Below the pieces are notes generated by a model. It was not told the origin of the DNA. It did no database searches and worked only from the letters and a program-made list of their open reading frames with translations. DNA of 64,000 nucleotides from Lindgomyces ingoldianus (taxonomy: Eukaryota > Ascomycota > Dothideomycetes > Pleosporales > Lindgomycetaceae). Both the position numbers and the translations under genes were made by a program. The stretch is taken from the NCBI RefSeq assembly GCF_010093535.1, contig NW_022985164.1, forward strand, positions 2,277,984 to 2,341,983. The letters run 5' to 3'. This document shows, one piece after another, positions 54,819 to 64,000 of this stretch; within the stretch, counting starts at the first letter, position 1, and each line of letters opens with the position of its first letter.

Positions 54819-55742
54819 ATGCCTCCAAGAATACCAGTACGCTTTCCGTGGCCATCAAAATCCTCTCTTACGTCCCTCAATTCCTCTCTCTGCCTCCGCA
54901 CCTTCACCTCAACACCCCCCTCCTACGCCCTCGGCCCCGAATCCCCAAACTATATCGAAGTTCCCAAGCCCGTCCAGCCCACCTTCCCCCCAAATCCCAT
55001 TGTAAAAGGCGTACTACCCGTCCCCCGCAGTGTCTTCAAGAACCGCGGCCCCCACCCCAAAGACACGGCAGACTTCATCTCCCAAACAACCCCCGACGCA
55101 CTGCCTCACAACGTCCCCCGCGCTGGCAAACACAACAAACTGCGCGACTACGTAACGTACAAACGTCGACTGGCTGAGTCCCGAAAACAAGCTTTGCGAG
55201 ATGGCGTGGCGCAATTGCACGAGCGCAAGACCACAACAGAGCGGCTGCACCTCGCTGCATGGAACAAAATGCAGGCGGAGAATCGTGCATTGGCGATGGC
55301 CCCCCCGCGCCACACAGATGTTTTGACAGCTACAACTGTCTCGAAAACTCTCCAGGACTACTTGCACAACAAGTTGCCTTCCACGTCTCGCACGAAGATT
55401 GTCGAAAGTCGGAGACCCGCCTTCCAGCGGCGGATGGAGCAACATGCGGCTGTGCGGAGGGCGCGCTTGCATGATTTGTATACTAATGCAAGGGAGTTTA
55501 TTGTGGATGAGGAGAGGCTAGATGAGGCGATTGAGAAGGCGTTTGGCACAGAAGAAGAGCCAATGCGATGGGATAATGAGGGACGAATGTGGAAGGGGGC
55601 TGAAGGGTTGAATCCTTGGCATGGGCCTATGCCGGATGGTACGAGTGATATGTTGCAGAGGTTGAAGACAGGTGAGGGTGTGGGGTTAGCAAGGGAGAGG
55701 GTGAAAAAGGTCGCGGAGGTACTGACGGGTGGGAAAATGTAA
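54819..55742 (+). CDS. PET123: Mitochondrial small ribosomal subunit protein mS26 (Pet123-like)
   Basis: A single exon of 307 aa from the ATG at 54819; the upstream in-frame ATG at 54666 overlaps NOG2 on the other strand and lacks a sensible presequence. Residues 1-35 are Arg/Ser/Pro-rich with almost no acids (MPPRIPVRFPWPSKSSLTSL), a typical mitochondrial targeting sequence. KGVLPVPRSVFKNRG is followed by DTADFISQTTP, then a long basic helix (LRDYVTYKRRLAESRKQALR). The C-terminal half has LHDLYTNAREFIVDEERLDE and IEKAFG, like the region in yeast Pet123. The protein belongs to the small subunit of the mitochondrial ribosome. The Trp-rich end (RMWKGAEGLNPWHGPMPDG) is typical of filamentous fungal members. 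Symbol given by similarity of pattern, not by a search. Confidence 0.75.
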   Translation: MPPRIPVRFPWPSKSSLTSLNSSLCLRTFTSTPPSYALGPESPNYIEVPKPVQPTFPPNPIVKGVLPVPRSVFKNRGPHPKDTADFISQTTPDALPHNVPRAGKHNKLRDYVTYKRRLAESRKQALRDGVAQLHERKTTTERLHLAAWNKMQAENRALAMAPPRHTDVLTATTVSKTLQDYLHNKLPSTSRTKIVESRRPAFQRRMEQHAAVRRARLHDLYTNAREFIVDEERLDEAIEKAFGTEEEPMRWDNEGRMWKGAEGLNPWHGPMPDGTSDMLQRLKTGEGVGLARERVKKVAEVLTGGKM

Positions 55743-57092
55743 GGCGGGTGTTCGGAGATGGGTGTAGACGGTTCAGGGGAAGAGCATGTGTATGATAGAA
55801 GGAGAGTTTGGGTACTCCAGATGTAAAATCCTGTATCATGATTCCTACTGGTTATGCCGAAATGATCTTCAGAGGCATTGCAGATACATGCATGTACGTG
55901 GATCAGAGCGTTGAAGTTTAGCAAGCGCAATATGTGCTCTCACATCCAGTACAAATCTTACTTTCTAGTAATAATCGTACTGGAAAGCAAACATAGCCGA
56001 TGCGAACAGATTAACTAACCAGCTCGGAAAAACTTTCCCCCTACCGTCTTGGCATTACTCAATAAGCTTCAGCTGAGCTGCATGCTCACCGTCACCCTCC
56101 CATCCATCATCGCCAACATTGCACTCCATCACCTTGACGGCCCTAGACGAATTCCCGAAACGCCCCGCCTGCTGTTTATTCTCTCTGTATATGCCTGTAG
56201 ACTTGATATTAGTATCTTGTTGAGTCGGCATCATTGCATCTCGGGTTAATTCACCCAATGCTTAGCACTGGGGAATGTGCCACTGAAGACAATTCCCCGA
56301 GCTGAAGCTCAGAGAGGCAGCGAATTAATAGAGTACGGATAGTTGTGATGCTTTATGATGGAAACAAACTTTTCACTCCATTGCTAGACTAGCTATCAGT
56401 CTTAAACTTTGATAATGATGACACCATTCCATCCCCGAAGTCAATATGATTAGAACTCTAAGAATGTTGGTATTCGTAGAGTAAGGCTCTTCTCACATTA
56501 ATTAAAAGCTTGTTCCCGCGCAGATACCTGCTCTACGTGGCCCAAATTCTCAAAGAATTCTCGGCTCGGCCATTCTACATTAGTGACTGGTATCGGTTTC
56601 TGGATCCTACACTTCTGCGCACGGCCGTTCAGAAAGCCGCTTGCTAAATAAATCTTAGCGTTCTACAGGGGAACATGGCTGAGAAAGTGGCGATATTATG
56701 ACTGTGCTACTTGTACCCCTACGTATCCAATATCTATGTATACATTTCGAAGCATCTCCAAGGTCAGAGCAGGGGCGGGTCGGCCATCCTCCCTACTAGC
56801 GTAGTCGCGCCGTTCATATGCCTCTAGCTAGACCCAAGTGGCAAATACTAAATATGTGGACATCTTGTCACTCAATCCAGTCCCTGCTCGAAGTTTCGCT
56901 GTGGCAAATATTAAAACACAAATTTATACATGTGGACACCTTATCATATGATCCAGGGCATGCTAGAAGTTTCGCGGTGGCAAATTCGCATACTATATAT
57001 ACTTGCTCATCTCCGGACCTCTATGAAATAGAGAGAATAATAAATATAATACAGAATATAACAATGATGTGAATGTTCTAACGTTTTGGAGT
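55743..57092. other. Intergenic stretch with short repeats
   Basis: No gene is supported. At about 56840-56990 two imperfect 70-80-base tandem units occur (GTGGCAAATA ... ATGTGGACA ... GAAGTTTCGC). At 56757-56805 lies one arm of a 48-base inverted repeat whose partner is at 62268-62315, beyond the NLR gene. Confidence 0.5.
56757..56805 (+). repeat. Left arm of inverted repeat flanking the NLR gene
   Basis: AAGGTCAGAGCAGGGGCGGG and the following TCGGCCATCCTCC match, in inverse orientation, 62268-62315 with only a few differences over about 48 bases. The 5.5-kb interval contains only the NACHT-WD40 gene. Confidence 0.75.
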
Positions 57093-60000
57093 TTATTGAA
57101 TCTCGCATATCCATACCCTTCCACCTCCGGTACCAATGCCTATCGTTTTCTTAGATACTGTTGCGCGTGATGGCCGGTATTCTGACGGTAGCCACAAAAG
57201 GTTTTCTGAATTGTATGTTATCCACATATTATCTAAACTCAAACTTAGGCCTTGATTGGATATACGGTCATATGACCCTGACGCCAGCCGGGTCGAGTCG
57301 TGTGAGAAGGCTACTGAGGAGATAGAATTGCTATGGCCCTTGAGCGTCGACAGGCACTTGCCGCTACTCACATCCCAGATCTTGACTGTGCGGTCATATG
57401 ACCCTGACGCCAGCCGGGTCGAGTCGTGTGAGAAGGCTACCGAGGAAATAGGATTGCTATGGCCCTTAAGCGTCGACAGGCACTTGCCGCTACTCACATC
57501 CCAGATCTTGACTGTGCCGTCACCTGACCCTGACGCCAGCCGGGTCGAGTCGTGTGAGAAGGCTACCGAGGAGATAGAATTGCTATNNNNNNNNNNNNNN
57601 NNNNNNNNNNNNNNNNNNNNNNNNNNNNNNNNNNNNNNNNNNNNNNNNNNNNNNNNNNNNNNNNNNNNNNNNNNNNNNNNNNNNNNNNNNNNNNNNNNNN
57701 NNNNNNNNNNNNNNNNNNNNNNNNNNNNNNNNNNNNNNNNNNNNNNNNNNNNNNNNNNNNNNNNNNNNNNNNNNNNNNNNNNNNNNNNNNNNNNNNNNNN
57801 NNNNNNNNNNNNNNNNNNNNNNNNNNNNNNNNNNNNNNNNNNNNNNNNNNNNNNNNNNNNNNNNNNNNNNNNNNNNNNNNNNNNNNNNNNNNNNNNNNNN
57901 NNNNNNNNNNNNNNNNNNNNNNNNNNNNNNNNNNNATCTTGACTGTGTCGTCATGTGACCCTGACGCCAGCCGGGTCGAGTCGTGTGAGAAGGCTACCGA
58001 GGTAATATGACTGCTATGGCCCTTGAGCGTTGACAGGCACTTGCCGCTACTCACATCCCAGATCTTGACTGTGTCGTCATATGACCCTGACGCCAGCCGG
58101 GTCGAGTCGTGTGAGAAGGCTACCGAGGAGATAGAATTGCTATAGCCCTCAAGCGTTGACAGGCACTTGCCGCTACTCACATCCCATATCTTGACTGTGC
58201 CGTCATATGACCCTGACGCCAGCCGGGTCGAGTCGTGTGAGAAGGCTACCGAGGAAATAAAACTGCTATGGCCCTCGAGCGTCGACAGGCACTTGCCGCT
58301 ACTCACATCCCAGATCTTGACTGTGTCGTCATATGACCCTGACGCCAGCCGGGTCGAGTCGTGTGAGAAGGCTACTGAGAAGATAAAACTGCTATGGCCC
58401 TCGAGCGTTGACAGGCACTTGCCGCTACTCACATCCCAGATCTTGACTGTGTCGTCACGTGACCCTGACGCCAGCCGGGTCGAGTCGTGTGAGAAGGCTA
58501 CCGAGGTAATATGACTGCTACGGCCCTCGAGCGTCGACAGGCACTTGCCGCTACTCACATCCCAGATCTTGACTGTGTGGTCACCTGACCCTGACGCCAG
58601 CCGGGTCGAGTCGTGTGAGAAGGCTACCGAGGAAATAAAATCGCTATGGCCCTCGAGCGTTGACAAGCAAGCGCTCCAGTTCTCTTGCATACCTGGCTTT
58701 ATTGTGACTGAGCCCATCTCTTCCTTCTTAAAAAGGCCTCTTATTAGACTGCGAGTGGGGCTAAAGAGGAGCGCGGAAGCATATGCCTGAAGTGGACTAT
58801 TCTCTATTGCCGACTTATGGGCCATAATAAATCGGCGCGCATCTTCAAGTAAGTTTGTCAAGCCAGGTCCATCTGTGCTTTTCTGGATAATATTAGTATA
58901 CATTAGAAAATGTTGCTACTTTACTGCTCACCTGGGCTAATGTGTTGAGTTTTCCTATTGCAAGCACACCCTCTGACATGTTTCTATTGAGACTTAGAGC
59001 TTCAAGCCAGTAAAGGTATTTCTTTCTAAGGAAGCTGTCGACAAGGCCTCCGTCCTGGAGGACGTCCTTATCGTATGCAGAAGTGCTAGAACTCCAGTCA
59101 CAGAGGTGATCGATCCAGTAGGTACACGAGTAGCGCAACGGCGCTAGGGGATCTGGCTTCAGCTGATAGACCTCTTCAATGGGATATCCTAATCTTCCCA
59201 ATCTGTACATATCTCGTTGGAGCATCTTGGACATTGAAAGCAGTGATCTCAAGAAGACTGCATAATGGGCCTCTTCGCTTCCAGATGGGAATACGGTGTT
59301 GAATGCCTCTTTTTGCAAAAAATCCTTTGCAGACTGGTGGACAAAGTAGATGGTACCATCTCGGATAGTTAGAAGCGAGCCACAGCGGCTAACAATCTCC
59401 TGCAATAACCCCAAATCCTTGCCATCGAGCTCCCCTACAAGAGAGGATAGCTCTTCTAGCGTGATGGGGCGATACGCGACTGTGATTGTCGCTAGCACAC
59501 GCTTGCAGAGTTCAGCATCGTCTGAGTCGTTGATATGCTGCATCATCCGCTCATAAAGAGAGTTGAGTCCTGGTGGAAATGACTTCAGCTTAGTGACGAC
59601 ATTCAACCGGGACATCTCCTTAAGATTCTGGCAGACCAAAGCTACCCAGAGGAATGTATCATTCGCATTTGAGTACAGATGATCAAGCACAGCGCCCTTA
59701 GTTTCGTCGTCGTAGTTCTTATCCTGCGATAGCTGAAGCACTTTCTGCTGGATGAATACACCAACAGCAGTAGAAACAGACTCCGCATTCAGCTCAAGGC
59801 TCAGCCTTACCCCCTGTCCTGCCTTCACCAGTTGTTCTTCAATACTTGGCCAGTTGCGGCTAGAGACTACCCACTTCACACAAGGTGATAATGAACACTG
59901 CTGGACAACAAAGTCAAGCAGTTTTGGCAAGTCTAATACGCACTCGTCAAGTGCGTCAATAATTAGGTATGTAGTATTCAAGTTTGAGTCTTGCAGAATG

Positions 60001-61669
60001 TTTGTGAAGATCTTAGATAAGGCAACCCAGGCGTTTGCATCCTCAAAGAGTGCTTTGCCTGCGTGGTCATACTTCTTCCGTAAATGCGGGACGAATGATG
60101 GCTGCTGATTGATAAGCAAGTACAGCAAACCTCGAAGCACGGCCGTGGCGCTGTTAATCCGTGAGTCTGTGGCCTGGCAGAAGAAGAAAGACAGCTGGCC
60201 TGTCTTGGTCATTGGCTTATTCAACTCGTTGATGATACCGCAAAGCAGCATCGTCTTGCCCTTGCCAGGATCGCCTTTAATCCATAGTAGTCGGCTCTGA
60301 TCGTCGTCACGCCATCTTTGGAAGTCGGGGTTTTGGAGGATCCAGCGGTATGAGTCCTCCAGCAGTCCACCCTTAGTTTTCTCAATACGTTCCTTGTCGT
60401 GGCAGGGGTCGGTGACGCGTAAGTCCTGAATACACTTTCGATCTTGTTTTGTCATATCTACGAGAAAATCAGTCCTGTTTTACTAGATATACTACTACAC
60501 TAACTATTCCCTGGGTCTCTCGCTGCTTTTACTACTTCACTATTCTCGACTAGCTCTTCAATATCCGCTTTCACCATCTCGTAAGCTTTATCGTTCCTTC
60601 CTTTAAACTTGACCATGCCTATATGGTCCTCATCTATTGTTCGGGCCCGCTGACTTGGATGGTCTAGCGAGGAGGAGTCTGGGGGTACAATCTGGCAATC
60701 TAGTTAGTCTTGCCAAAGTAATTAGATGTCTGCAGTACCAGTTGATTGAATCCCCCAAACCGGATACCGGTAACTCCTTTCGATTCCTGAAAAGTCCTTA
60801 CTACAAGACTATCTCCGCGTGCTACCCATTGGGCCGTAAATGACTCCTGGCACAATTCAAGCTCAGGGCCGCCAGGCAATAATGCATGGATGACTTGACT
60901 GTTCGTGTCTATGCCTAGAAGACGACCCGCCATTCCTGCAACGCCTTCCCCGAACGACGCCCAATCCTTACTTCCTCGATGTGGAGTACCAAAGAAGAAG
61001 ACACCTGTAGTTAACGTAAATAGCTTCTGAATTTCCGTATCTGGATGGCTTTGAGAGCGCCGCAGCACTTCTTTCACCAAGATCCCACCAAGAGAATGTG
61101 CCATAAAGAGCAGGCTCCTGTCTCCTACCTTCCTCCTCTTTACCTCTAATTGGTATAACAAGTCTTTCGCGTGGGAGAAAATGTTGCCTTGGTGTGCCGC
61201 CTGATAGCCTTGGGTGATCTTTGTATTATAGCCAAATGTCATTATCCTTGCCTTGGGGAAGTCCTCCTTGAGTAGGTCCCCCGGCCAGAAGATGTCTTTT
61301 CCTTGGCGCTTTCTATCTTTTGTATCGTTTTCCTGGTCAACACCCACTTCTGATGTCCCTAGCTCCATTTGTTTACGTTTCAAGAATTTAGGAATGATAC
61401 TGAGGGTTCGCCGCTTCGTACTTTTAGCAGCTGCCGGAGGAGATAGACCCAGACTCTGGGGACTTTGAGCTGGCTTCGACTTATACGTCCAAGTGTCTCG
61501 TGGGTGTCCCTGGAGACCATGGACAAAGACAAAGCTGCTTAAATCAGTTCGAACTATTACTATCAAGGCCACTCGGTGAAACGTACTCAATCACCGCATC
61601 CTGAGGGTCACTTAGGATGGTGAGCCCGAAGTCCGCTATGGGAGTTGGAGCTTCCATGGCTGTCGCCAT
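57093..61669 (-). CDS. NLR-type STAND protein: alpha/beta hydrolase, NACHT, WD40 repeats
   Basis: Minus-strand exons: 61669-61587, 61537-60739, 60691-60505, 60457-58932 and 58882-57093. The last holds a 349-N gap, so length is about 1460 aa, uncertain. The N-terminal effector (about 28-300) is a lipase-like alpha/beta hydrolase. FVFVHGLQGHPRDTW holds the oxyanion region, MAHSLGG the nucleophile Ser176 and FFFGTPHRGS follows. A linker with IDEDHIGMVKF precedes NACHT. Walker A is GDPGKGKT (418-425), Walker B TYLIIDALDEC (about 518), then VVSSRNWP. From about residue 938 there are at least nine nearly identical 42-aa WD40 repeats, ending in LLWLPSEYRPS. This architecture is known among fungal NLRs such as the HET/HNWD type, where the propeller senses a ligand and NACHT oligomerises to turn on the effector. 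The reading frame shifts across the gap because the gap length is not exact. Ligand and effector substrate are unknown. Confidence 0.9.
57256..58670 (-). repeat. 126-bp WD40-coding tandem repeats
   Basis: The unit boundary ATCTTGACTGTG recurs every 126 bases (for example 57379 and 57505 below the gap). Six units lie above the gap and three below. Within the 42-aa unit almost all change is at positions 7, 9, 11, 12, 14, 30 and 32. The rest, such as VAFSHDSTRLASGS and TVKIWDVSSG, is invariant. Confidence 0.92.
57587..57935. other. Assembly gap (349 N) inside the WD40 array
   Basis: The distance between matching repeat points on each side (57505 and 57936) is 431 bases, not a multiple of 126. 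A gap of 296 or 422 would restore register and also the reading frame. The number of missing repeats is unknown. Confidence 0.97.
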
Positions 61670-63497
61670 TAAGCACAAGCTGATAGTTTTGGACAAGACG
61701 GCGTTGATGCTGAATGCTTTTCGAGTTACATCAGCCTGGTCGTTCCATCCTGCTTTGCTGCGCGTGAAATGCCACTGGAGTGGTAAGAACTTAGATAGGA
61801 ATCGCTTTCACCTGTTTGCTGCCTTTTTTTTTTTTTTTAACGCAGGAAGTCCTTTGAGATTGCTAGGGAAACAGGAAGTATGGAGGTGAGCTTGTGTTGC
61901 TAGCGGCTTCAGCTGGAGGACGTTTTACTTGGTGCGCCTGCATCGCTGTACAATCTTGGCGGACGAATTAGAGTTGACCGAGCCGTCGCCTATTCCTTTT
62001 CGATGATTGGAGGATCTAATAATAGCATTGAGGCTTGATGCACTTGAGTTTCTGTAAATCTACAGCAGGTTTCCCTAAGCTCAATAACCTAGCATGTTGG
62101 TGAGTGAGCACAAGGGAAGCAGGCTCGCCGGGACCAGCCACCGCCTCTTGCAAGTGGATAACTGGTGATCAACTGGTGGCGGTGCAATTTCTGGTACTGA
62201 ATATAGCAATGGTTCAAGATTTAAATGCTCCTGTCAGTCTGCTTACCAGCAGGTGAACACCTTGATCACACTAGCGGGGAGGATGGCCGACCCGCTCCTG
62301 CTTTGACCTTGTTTTTCATGGGTAGGTCGAGGTACATGGGCCACAGCTATGGTGCTCCTGCAAAGCGCTAAGAGTCATTTCGTAAGCGTCTTTTTGAGCG
62401 ACCGTGCGCTCAGAATAACCGAAGTGTAGATCCGGAAACCAATACTAGTCACCCCTGTAGGTTTTAGTTCATCTCAGTTTTTTTGGAGCTGGATTGCCTG
62501 GATAAGGTCTTCTCCTTATGTCAAGCCCGATAATAGCCACTACTCGCATCCTGGAATATCGCAAGTATCCGCATGACGCTTTTGAAAGAAAGAGAAAAGT
62601 CGACTCGAAGGATGGCTTGGCAGGCTGCTGTAACGGTACCGCAGTGTGCAGATTTCTGGAGAGGCCTCTTTTCCTTGGTCCTGTTTACCCACTTTTTAGC
62701 TTAAGTTTGGAGTGGTAGAACCCCTCCCCCCTCCCTGAAGAACTGTTTTCCCCGTGTTTTCTGTGTACAAGGTTGGTACGGCTATATCTGCTTTCTAATA
62801 TACTATTGGAGTCTTTGTATTGCACCTCAAGCCGCAGTATTACTATCGGTTTGGCCATAGAGGATATGGGATATAGAAACAGTCTCCTTCGGCGTGATGA
62901 TTGTATTGCAGTAGTGGGTCTTCCTGTCTTCATTTAAGCTAATATTGTGCGCTACTTTCTTGGTCTAGTTAGGCAGACTAGCGCAAGGTCCACAGCGGAA
63001 CGAACATGCTCATTGCTAAGTCTTGCTATCCGCTCTTCCAACCAGCTGATCAAATGAGCCGGTCGAATTCCTTTAAGCAATTGGTTAGCTTTCCTTGGAA
63101 GTGCGCAAGTACTCGGTGTCTAAGTGGTTGATAACATGATTGTATCCCCCTGAGGGGGAATCAAGTCGCAAGCTATCCGACAGACCTTGATGTAAATATT
63201 CCGCGGAGCCTTGAGACAATGGACACAGTTTGATGCGACTTCCTTCCTTCTAAGCGCGGACATTGGGATCCTAGCGGCTGGACTTGGATCTTTTCCAAGG
63301 CTGTCTCTTGCTCTGGTTCCGTTCCAGGGCTCAACAATAGGTGCACGAACACCCCTGGTGCCTTCATTCAAGACACTCTAGAGAGATTACGGGAAAATAG
63401 GAGCGAGGCCCTTGGTCACATGCTAAAGGTGCAGTACAGATCGTGGGTCCTGGAGCACATGCCAACGTTGACGTTCGGGGCCGCTGGTGTTAACCGC
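61670..63497. other. Region upstream of the NLR gene, no supported gene
   Basis: It should contain the NLR promoter. A long T-run lies near 61827. The right arm of a 48-base inverted repeat is at 62268-62315. ORFs at 62518-62718, 62685-62933 and 63120-63371 have no recognisable domain and overlap on opposite strands. Confidence 0.4.
62268..62315 (-). repeat. Right arm of inverted repeat flanking the NLR gene
   Basis: Inverse partner of 56757-56805; shared core CGGGTCGGCCATCCTCC when read on the minus strand. Confidence 0.75.
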
Positions 63498-64000
63498 CAG
63501 GGCTTCCAACGAGGCGTAGTACTGTACGATTGGGCGATTTTGAGGCCTGTACGGGTGAGATTTTGGGTACGTTCGTACGGCAGGGAGGAGGAGAGGTAGG
63601 TGTACGTATTGTAACTGTTACAGCTCACGTGATCTGTACAAGTAGTACAATTTAATTAAAGTACGCTATACTCTAGTTAAAACAGCTAAGATTATAGGTC
63701 TCTAGAGACACAAGATTAAGGTCTAATTAACTATAAGATAACTAATTCTCCCTAGTAACAAGAGCAGAGAGGTCTAAAAGCTTGCTACTTACTACCTTAT
63801 GCTGTAGCTAGTTCTTCTAGAGTTAAATAGCCTTAATTGTTGCACTTTTTAGTAAGCCTTAATTATTAGTTACTGTACAACTAGCTGCGCTAAAACACCT
63901 CTCACACTTACAACTAGTAGCTAGGATAGTAAGGAAATTAAGGGCAATCTTAAAGAGGATAGGATAGGCTGTTTTGCCTCTAGTAAGCCACTATTATAGG
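63498..64000 (-). mobile_element. hAT transposon relic, cut by the window edge
   Basis: The end CAGGGCTTCCAACGAGGCG begins at 63498; the preceding eight bases TTAACCGC would be one copy of the target duplication. The first 275 bases match the MITE at 2464-2195 in inverse orientation. Further in, at about 63795-63990, the minus strand reads the C-terminal hAT dimerisation region: YPILFKIALNFLTILATSCK, then CERCFSAASCTVTNN. Stops then interrupt the rest (SATIKAI, LQHKVVSSKLL). hAT transposases end in this dimerisation motif, so the element is a once-autonomous hAT now mutated. The rest lies outside the window. Confidence 0.85.

Noticed and set aside
55014..55930. Minus-strand ORFs opposite the mS26 gene
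   Set aside because: Shadows of the GC-rich coding strand; no domain and no splice support.
57256..58790. Plus-strand ORFs across the WD40 region with repeated MPLLTSQILTV segments
   Set aside because: They are antisense shadows of the highly repetitive WD40 repeats; the minus frame has all domain motifs and correct splicing.
1..64000. CRISPR arrays, operons and bacterial ribosome binding sites
   Set aside because: The window is eukaryotic; the regular repeats found are protein-coding or transposon repeats, not spacer arrays.

Overview
The window is nuclear DNA of a filamentous ascomycete (Pezizomycotina). The protein-coding genes carry short GT-AG introns, mostly 46-90 bases. They include fungal-only families: a Pth11-type rhodopsin-domain protein, DUF1996, JIP5, NOG2 and STAND/NLR receptors. 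The GC-richer genes alternate with AT-rich blocks full of broken transposons and genes carrying stop codons of the kind C-to-T mutation (RIP) produces. I cannot place the genus. There are two N gaps: 44354-44949 and 57587-57935.

Layout. 0-5 kb: two dead genes, an SDR interrupted by a complete 604-bp hAT-type MITE and a GMC oxidoreductase with five in-frame stops. 6.2-7.7 kb: a 7-TM rhodopsin-domain protein. 8.8-9.3 kb: an LTR-like relic. 9.5-12.3 kb: an NLR with SesA-like, NB-ARC and TPR domains. 15-16.4 kb: a secreted histidine phosphatase. 17.7-19 kb: a dead 2OG-Fe(II) oxygenase. 19.2-24.4 kb: pterin carbinolamine dehydratase, JIP5 and a 633-aa protein of unknown role. 25.4-28.4 kb: a fumarylacetoacetate-hydrolase family enzyme beside a gentisate 1,2-dioxygenase, probably a small gentisate-catabolism cluster. 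29-32.4 kb: an AT-rich repeat block with a large inverted repeat split by a solo LTR. 33.2-34.5 kb: phosphoserine aminotransferase. 34.8-37.3 kb: a retroelement-like relic. 38.8-39.9 kb: a secreted DUF1996 protein. 40-45.9 kb: repeat-rich DNA including a complete non-autonomous LTR element with a CCTAG target duplication. 46-46.9 kb: an APH-family kinase-like protein. 47-49 kb: AT-rich repeats. 49.4-51.1 kb: a salicylate-hydroxylase-like FAD monooxygenase. 51.7-52.1 kb: a small frameshifted gene. 52.4-55.7 kb: NOG2 and mitoribosomal mS26 (Pet123-like), divergently transcribed. 57.1-61.7 kb: a second NLR, alpha/beta hydrolase-NACHT-WD40. 63.5 kb to the edge: a degraded hAT transposon that looks like the parent of the MITE at 1.9 kb.

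The most noteworthy content is the pair of NLR-type receptors. Each ends in nearly identical 126-bp repeats (TPR in one, WD40 in the other), the kind of fast-changing repeats known from fungal allorecognition genes. They sit in a transposon-rich neighbourhood among housekeeping genes. Exon limits were worked out by hand from splice sites and reading phase. Every multi-exon gene listed as CDS closes in frame, apart from the gap in the WD40 gene.
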